The translations under genes and the position numbers were made by a program. Positions 56,294 through 64,000 of a stretch of 64,000 nucleotides of DNA are shown here, piece after piece. The stretch's first letter is position 1, and each line of letters begins with the position of its first letter. The notes beneath the pieces are model-generated. The model was not told where the DNA came from. It worked only from the letters and a program-made list of their open reading frames with translations, and did no database searches. The stretch lies in NCBI GenBank assembly GCA_020137815.1, contig CM035352.1:2272529-2336528 (forward strand), written 5' to 3'. This DNA comes from Hormiphora californensis (lineage: Eukaryota > Ctenophora > Tentaculata > Cydippida > Pleurobrachiidae).

Positions 56294-56746
56294 CTAAAAA
56301 CTGCCAAAATATGGTCTCCTGTACCGAGGTACTGCCTCAATAAACTGCTTCGCAATATCTCTTATATCAATTTCATCAACACGACTCTTATGTGCATTCA
56401 ATATCACATAGTGATTTAAAGATTTCTGTGTGAGAGCAGTCCTCAGATAAGTCTTAACTCGACGGAGTGTAGAAAAGGCTCGCTCTGAGGTTGCATTACT
56501 CATAGGAACGGTTAGATAAATTTTGAGAACTCTGTCATACTGAGAAAAAGATGATTTAAGATTTGTAGTGTTCATAAATCTCAAAATAGAATCAATACTG
56601 GTGATGTTCTTAATATGGGGGCAAGATTCTTTAAACAAGGCAGGTAAAAGTCTTAATTCATCAACCAAGCAAGCAAAATCAATGTCCTTCTGCAGTAGGG
56701 GGAACCTTTTCTCTAATTCATCCCTGGTGTTAGGAACCGAGTCCAT
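56294..56746 (-). pseudogene. hAT transposase C-terminal fragment (dimerisation domain)
   Basis: 150 residues with the hAT dimerisation signature LTVPMSNATSERAFSTLRRV, followed by KTYLRTALTQKSLNHYVIL. This matches ZMYM-type/TTF hAT-like transposases and their domesticated relatives. The catalytic RNase H part is absent between this and the flanking direct repeats, so it is a fragment despite the open frame. Confidence 0.75.
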
Positions 56747-56818
56747 TGTGACGGCTGACAGTAGAAAGGTTTCCAGATCCTTAAGGCTTAAGGTAGTTAA
56801 ATGTCTCTTGACCTTTTG

Positions 56819-56976
56819 TTTAACCCTTCCACCATGTAGTCTATGATCTCATAGAACTGCTGTCGGTAATATTTTTCTGTAGAGGTTATATATCGGTGGT
56901 AGTACTAGAGGCAACCCCATCAACTTCCAGATAATCATCCAGTCGTTTTGGTCTCTTCCTCTTTCTCGGAAGTGGT
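56819..56976. repeat. ~155 bp direct repeat, copy 2
   Basis: Partner of 56103-56262. The two copies flank the hAT C-terminal fragment, suggesting a tandem duplication with internal deletion. Confidence 0.8.
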
Positions 56977-57070
56977 TCATATGGAGTAGGACACTCCGTC
57001 AAGGATGTGTGGAGGGAGTGGTCCCTGTGGTGATCGCTCGTGGTCCAGAGTTTTATAGGAAACTCACACG

Positions 57071-57292
57071 GGGGATTACGGGGGCTCGAATAGATCGCCC
57101 GTATAGATCGCCCGTACCAGTCGCCCGTACATTTGCTTTGCGCATTACGTTTCATCGCACTTTCTCCACAAATAAGGTACATGCGCGTTACGCGCATGTG
57201 TTTTGTTGTGATGAAAGTGTGGTGAAACGTAATGCACAAAGCAAATGTACGGGCGACTGGTACGGGCGTCTCATCCGGGCCCCCGTAATCCG
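57071..57292. mobile_element. Hairpin element with CGCCCGTA repeats
   Basis: The ends GGATTACGGGGGC and GCCCCCGTAATCC, with arms of ~75 bp containing GTACCAGTCGCCCGTACATT. The left arm has an extra duplicated AGATCGCCCGTA unit. It interrupts the hAT-related sequence. Confidence 0.8.
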
Positions 57293-57304
57293 CTGCCTTA
57301 GGAT

Positions 57305-57385
57305 GTTACAAGGTGAACAACTTTAAAACAGACGTTTCGGCATAAAACAGCCCTCATCAGTGAAAACAAGGGTGTTTCAATACAT
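57305..57385 (-). ncRNA. Hammerhead ribozyme-like motif
   Basis: On the minus strand 57360-57331 reads CTGATGAG, then stem II GGC...GCC, then GAAACGTC. This is the conserved hammerhead core (CUGAUGA, GAAA, cleavage triplet GUC). ACGU between GAAA and the cleavage site gives only a minimal helix III, as described for the dimer-forming hammerheads of Penelope-like elements. Helix I starts with CA/UG pairs and then becomes irregular. It lies upstream (minus sense) of the Penelope-like fragment at 55.1-55.7 kb. Activity is not shown. Confidence 0.65.
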
Positions 57386-58567
57386 GTCCAAAATACAGCA
57401 TTGTCAACACCAAACTGATATTTAGTTAGGGTGACATGTCGTGTTTATAAAGGTCACTACAATTAGTGTGGTGTGATTGGGTGAAAATGAAACCGGGTCA
57501 AATGTAAGATATCGGAATAACAAGTTACCCGACTTGATAGCCGCCCTATTAGTTGTTAGATTGGGTCTGCTTGATATGTGATCAGTGAAATAGTCAGGTA
57601 CTCAATTATCTGTTTAAGTGATTGAATAATGACATGAGACCAGCGGGCAGAACGCTGAAGTCTGAATGTTTCTTGAAACCATCAACCACGCTAGGGAGAA
57701 AATAGTCGGGTGTCAGATGTCAGACCGGGGCGGTTAGGTAGGAATGGTTCTGATGACCTGGGCGGTGAAAGAAGGGGAAGAAGGTTTAACAATACAGTTC
57801 TGGACTGATGTCCTAAATCCTATTTACCACAAACTAAACGCATGCCATTTATTAAACTTGTTTTGCCATTAGCCAGGATGTCTGTTTAACAAAGTGACTT
57901 GTTACAGAGAAGAAATTAGAAAAGCCGAAGTTTATGTCCCTCCACAAGACGCCAACATTTCAATCGGCCACACTGAGATAGAGGATGTGGGAGCCGGGAA
58001 GATAAGGATGTGACGTAGGATGACGTAGGTCATCTGAATGCTCAAGGAGGTATCGTAACAGCTAACAAAGGTATTTAGTTCAGTGCTATTGAAAGTGGGA
58101 ACCTTCTCTTTCTCGATTGACTCCTCCCGCCTTGCACATTGTCCCATATTTTAGCATTATTCCCCCTCGCGCGCATGCCGCGCGTCTTGATTATACCTAA
58201 AGCGCACCAATTCAGCACTTCAAAATCCCACACCCGTCCGTGCGTTCTGAAACGAGCGAAATAGACGTTGAGCATGAATTCAAACCTGAACTTGCCGCTA
58301 GAGACATCATTTAGCTAGACAACAAGAAATTGTTTGGAATCCAGGATACGACTGAAAAGAGTTCCCAGATAATTCTGGGTTTGGTCGGTGTTGTTTTTGG
58401 TTATTTCCATTGTCCCGGTCGTATTTATCAGATTCCTTCCTAGTAAGAAATAAAGGATAATGTAGATAGACTTGGGCTAACTGACCTTGTAGCTGGTTCT
58501 GTCCCCTGTCTATTAGATTCCCCCTCAATGTATCTTGTATTTAACCCTCCCTCTTTTCCAAATAGCT
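57386..58567. other. Intergenic region upstream of SF3B4
   Basis: No exon recognised. An acceptor-like polypyrimidine (ccctcttttccaaatag) ends 4 bp before the SF3B4 ATG, so a 5' UTR intron is possible. Confidence 0.5.
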
Positions 58568-60535
<1,968 letters not shown>

Positions 60536-60802
60536 CAAGCAGCCATGTTTATTATAATGCTGACTCAGAACTGTCTTAACCGTGTGTCTTATTTATCAAT
60601 CCATATATTTTACACATTTAGAAGATTTATTGTTTTCATATGTCCGTGTTTCGTCCGCCCCTCATTTCTCTCTCGCCCACCTAAACACCCCTCTCTCACC
60701 ATCTCCCACTTCTTCAACCCCAAACACCCCTCCGACCATTATACATCTCACCCTTTTACTTCCTCCTACACCCGATATAACCTATATCTGATCCAATTAG
60801 CA

Positions 60803-61287
60803 ATGGAAGGAGAAGCAGTGTGGAGGACAGAGGAAGAAGCCCTGAGGATGTTTAATGAAAGGTAATTGGGGCAGTTAATTGGGGTCCCGTAATAGGATGT
60901 TGTATCCCCACACACACAGCTTGGTGGCGCCAAGTTGACTGTTTAGCTGACAGTCCGGACACACTGCTCAGTTTGTTGTACAGGGAGGTCCCCCTCCCTT
61001 GTCCCCCTCCCTTGTTCTCTGTATTATACCATGACCTCACATAGCTGCAATTAGATTAGGATCACTATCTCGCCTTCTTTGCGGAGTCACTTCCTTTCTC
61101 TCTCTCTCCCTTTTTTACTACCTTCATTGGTCGTCTCTCCTTTCTCTCCCCGCGGGTCGCTCACCCCGAGAATTTCTTTCGTAGCGCACCAGGGCTCCTC
61201 TTTGCAGCGGGAGAGATAATTCTCAGTATGCGTTTGAATTATATTCCCTTTGCTCTTTTGATCTTACTGCTTTTCTTTCCACCCCAC

Positions 61288-61340
<53 letters not shown>

Positions 61341-61355
61341 CTCTATCTCTCTATC

Positions 61356-61396
<41 letters not shown>

Positions 61397-61889
61397 CTCC
61401 CCTCTGATTGTCTATTTCCACCGAAGCGACACCCAACTCCTTCGGTATTTCCAAGCTCATGATCCTCTGCGTGTGTGCAGAGGTAGCTATATCCCCTCGT
61501 TACTGATATTTATTGTGACATTATTATATCTCCCGTTCGCTCAGAAAATCCCTTCCCCCAACATTCCACTTTCTCTTTTACTCCTTCTCTCCCCTTGCCC
61601 CTTTGCAACTTGAGTCTGCAAGCCTCTGTCACGTGTGTGTCAAACAACTTGGATAGACCACTACATACCCCTTGTAAAATTTGATTTTTAAACACACAGG
61701 GGTCTGAAAAGAGAGAGAAAGAGGGAGAGGGAGAGAGAGAAGGATAGCGAGAGAGAGGGGAGAGAGTGAGAGCACCTGCACATTTTGAAGCTGCACCGTC
61801 TTTGATTGCCGCTGCTGTCCCTCCTTCTTATCGTGTCGTGTCACCTTCTTTCTCTTCTTGTCCATGACTCGTTTTTATCAATTTGGAAT

Positions 61890-61943
<54 letters not shown>

Positions 61944-62090
61944 AAAATCTCTAGACAGATGTGTTATTTGTGACACCCTTGTTACATTCACTGACCCTCT
62001 CGAACATCCTTGTTTTACAGGATAGAACATAATTTAGAGTCACCTTCTTTGACCTCCAAATATGGATCTAGTTGTTGGATGCCCGTTTAA
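60803..62090 (+). CDS. Possible 42-residue two-exon protein
   Basis: ATG 60803 opens [19 protein letters not shown] and meets a donor (aag/gtaatt) after 60861 in phase 2. An acceptor with a good pyrimidine tract (cttgttttacag) at 62020 continues [18 protein letters not shown] to a TAA at 62088-62090. The join keeps frame and gives a compact acidic peptide. Lacking any recognised homology, it could equally be chance sequence in the SF3B4 3' flank. The intron contains two CT microsatellites. Confidence 0.3.
61290..61400. repeat. CT microsatellite
   Basis: (CT)n with CTAT interruptions, ~110 bp. Confidence 0.97.
61889..61940. repeat. CT microsatellite
   Basis: Perfect (CT)n of about 50 bp. Confidence 0.97.
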
Positions 62091-62414
62091 TTCTAGGTGA
62101 TCGATCTTCTGTCAGTCTATTTGCCACAATTGTCTGTCCGTAGTATGGAATGACCTTCCCAAATACAAGCTCAACTGCCTTTCGATTCCTTATTATACTG
62201 AGTATTCATTTCTGTAGTTATTCCATTCATTTATAAAACTACCTGGTGAAGGATAAGAACTGAGAATAATTTCTGAAATTTATTCCCCACGTCGGCTTAC
62301 ATTACATTCCTTTTGCACGCTAAATTCACATATGAATATCATTCACCCCTTTAATTTTCTCTCGCTCTTGCTCCCCCGGTTTTCCCACTGTGTTGTAATT
62401 CGAGTAGCCTCACT

Positions 62415-62546
<132 letters not shown>

Positions 62547-62882
62547 TTAGTTCATCTTTAGAATCTAACATGAATTTCTGAGTTTTGCCTTATGTTGCCT
62601 TCAGATTACTACTACTATTACCGTTATTATATCTTCTGTGCAGTATGCCTGGCAACTTAAGATTATCACGTGGTTGTTGACTCATTTTCGTGAGATCATG
62701 TTCCCCTATACCCCAGCAAGCAAGCGACACACCCTTTTGATTGGTTACGAAGTCACCCCTTTTATTGCAATATAACGGAGGGGTAATTTCATTACCAACC
62801 CTTCTGAAGTCATGACTTTAGTTAGAGACCCACTGCATTCCTTTTGTTTTGTTTTCAGACTTATCAGACATTCCTTTTAGAG

Positions 62883-63216
62883 ATGTCAAGATTGCTAGCA
62901 CTTCTAGCAGTCCTCTCAAATGGTAAGAGCACTGCCCCCGCCCCCCCCATTCCCCAACCCCACTTATCAATTCCACTACACCAGTACTGTAGCTTAGATC
63001 AACTTCCCCTAGTAGGCTAATTCAAGTTAAATGCTGGACACTTGTTATTTACCCCCTCCCCCCCCCCCTTCTCAGTGGCTGGAGTGGTGGTTGGCCTGCA
63101 GACTATATCTTCAGAAGAGACAATCAGCTACGATCCTTCCAACGTAGCACTCATCACTGGAAGCGGTGATAAGGGGGTCCAGGTGAGAGACATGATGAAG
63201 TATTATAGTTCGTGGC

Positions 63217-63268
<52 letters not shown>

Positions 63269-64000
63269 GTAGATAGAAAGATAAAGAGGGATGGGTAGAT
63301 GAAAGAGCGAGCCCCCTCCCCCTGATAATACATGAGCGCATCCATAGTGGGTTGGTAACGCTGTTAGTGTGGGGGCTCCTAGTAACCAAGGTTATGGGTT
63401 GGTAACTAAGTTACCCCTCCCTTGCCGGGAGTGTGAGGTGTCTTGGATACCAAGGTTATGGGTCACACTGCAAGGTTCTAGAAGACCAATGACCATATTA
63501 TCAACTAAGAAAACAAAAAAGTGGTATTCTGCTTCTCGAACCTTCTAGTGTCACTCACTCAACTATTTTCTTCCTATTATATCTTTCCCACGGTCCTAGT
63601 GGTCCTATTCCCCCTTTCTACAACTTTTTTCTATTTTCCGGATCACTGAATATCAATACTCTCGCTCTCTCCAGCTCCCTCATAATATTTGGACACACTA
63701 AATTTAGGGCCGCTCCCAACAACTAACTCCCCATTTCCACAGATATATTTTCTCGATGGATCTTTGCGGACACTGGGACGGTTGACGTGGCGGAATCCCG
63801 TTATGCCTGACTACGGAATTTACAATCAATTCCAGACGAACAGCGGCAAGATGAAGTGGGTCAAAATAAGTACGTTAATAACAAGTTAATTAACCAGTTA
63901 ATTGGACGGGCTTTGGCACCCTAACCGCACGCATTGTGACTTAAATTGTGACTTCACTAATGTATGACCGGCCTATATTTACAGGTACTATAATCCCCTC
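62883..64000 (+). CDS. Predicted secreted protein, 5' part (runs off the window)
   Basis: Exon 1 (62883-62922, MSRLLALLAVLSN) and the start of exon 2 (63076-63182) form a signal peptide-like hydrophobic N-terminus with VAGVVVGLQ, then SEETISYDPSNVALITG. Exon 3 (63743-63869) encodes IYFLDGSLRTLGRLTWRNPV and PDYGIYNQFQTNSGKMKW. Exon 4 begins at 63985 and continues past the edge. All three junctions keep frame (phases 1, 0, 1). Likely an extracellular or luminal protein; the family is not recognised from ~95 residues. Intron 2 carries a GA microsatellite (63219-63265). Confidence 0.7.
63219..63265. repeat. GA microsatellite
   Basis: Perfect (GA)n of about 46 bp in intron 2 of the last gene. Confidence 0.97.

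Overview
The window reads as nuclear DNA of an invertebrate animal. Genes are split by short GT-AG introns (about 90-500 bp, a few over 1 kb), spliceosome, Mediator and TRAPP subunits of animal type are present, and between genes there are long (CT)n/(GA)n microsatellites, inverted-repeat (foldback) elements and retroelement remains. Divergent rhodopsin-type GPCRs, a three-domain gelsolin, a NOX2-type oxidase without EF-hands and Penelope-like sequence suggest an early-branching or marine invertebrate (sponge, placozoan or cnidarian grade). I cannot fix the phylum from sequence alone.

Layout: 1.0-2.2 kb, a two-exon GPCR with a reading-frame break; 5.6-6.6 kb, an intact single-exon paralogue. 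8.3-10.8 kb, an eight-exon gelsolin/severin-like gene. 11.3-14.7 kb, an unrecognised locus with a long single-exon ORF ending in a membrane segment, bracketed by small phase-0 exons encoding a coiled coil. 15-24.4 kb is almost entirely repeats: a foldback element, a ~4.9 kb transposon with arrays of ACTTCA/TGAAGT motifs near its ends, a 1 kb palindrome nested in its left terminal repeat, a 34-35 bp minisatellite, and a paired inverted-repeat complex. 24.9-27.3 kb (minus), MED8; 28.8-30.0 kb (minus), the 5' two exons of TRAPPC4. 30.6-34.3 kb, several hairpin MITEs and a ~230 bp CT tract. 34.5-38.9 kb, a nearly full-length CR1/L2-like LINE with one frameshift.

39.5-53.2 kb (minus) is a complete 16-exon NADPH oxidase; one of its introns hosts an opposite-strand GPCR gene (46.0-47.1 kb), and another holds a decayed copy of the penultimate coding exon. 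53.4-57.4 kb is a transposon graveyard: a LINE 3' fragment, hairpin MITEs, hAT and Penelope-like fragments, and a hammerhead-ribozyme-like motif. 58.6-60.5 kb is SF3B4, and from 62.9 kb to the right edge lie the first exons of a predicted secreted protein that continues outside the window.

The host genes are separate housekeeping or signalling genes (splicing, Mediator, vesicle tethering, actin, superoxide production, GPCR signalling). I see no operon-like or pathway cluster linking them. Exon coordinates were derived by hand from splice sites; in the multi-exon models called complete, the exon lengths sum to a whole number of codons.
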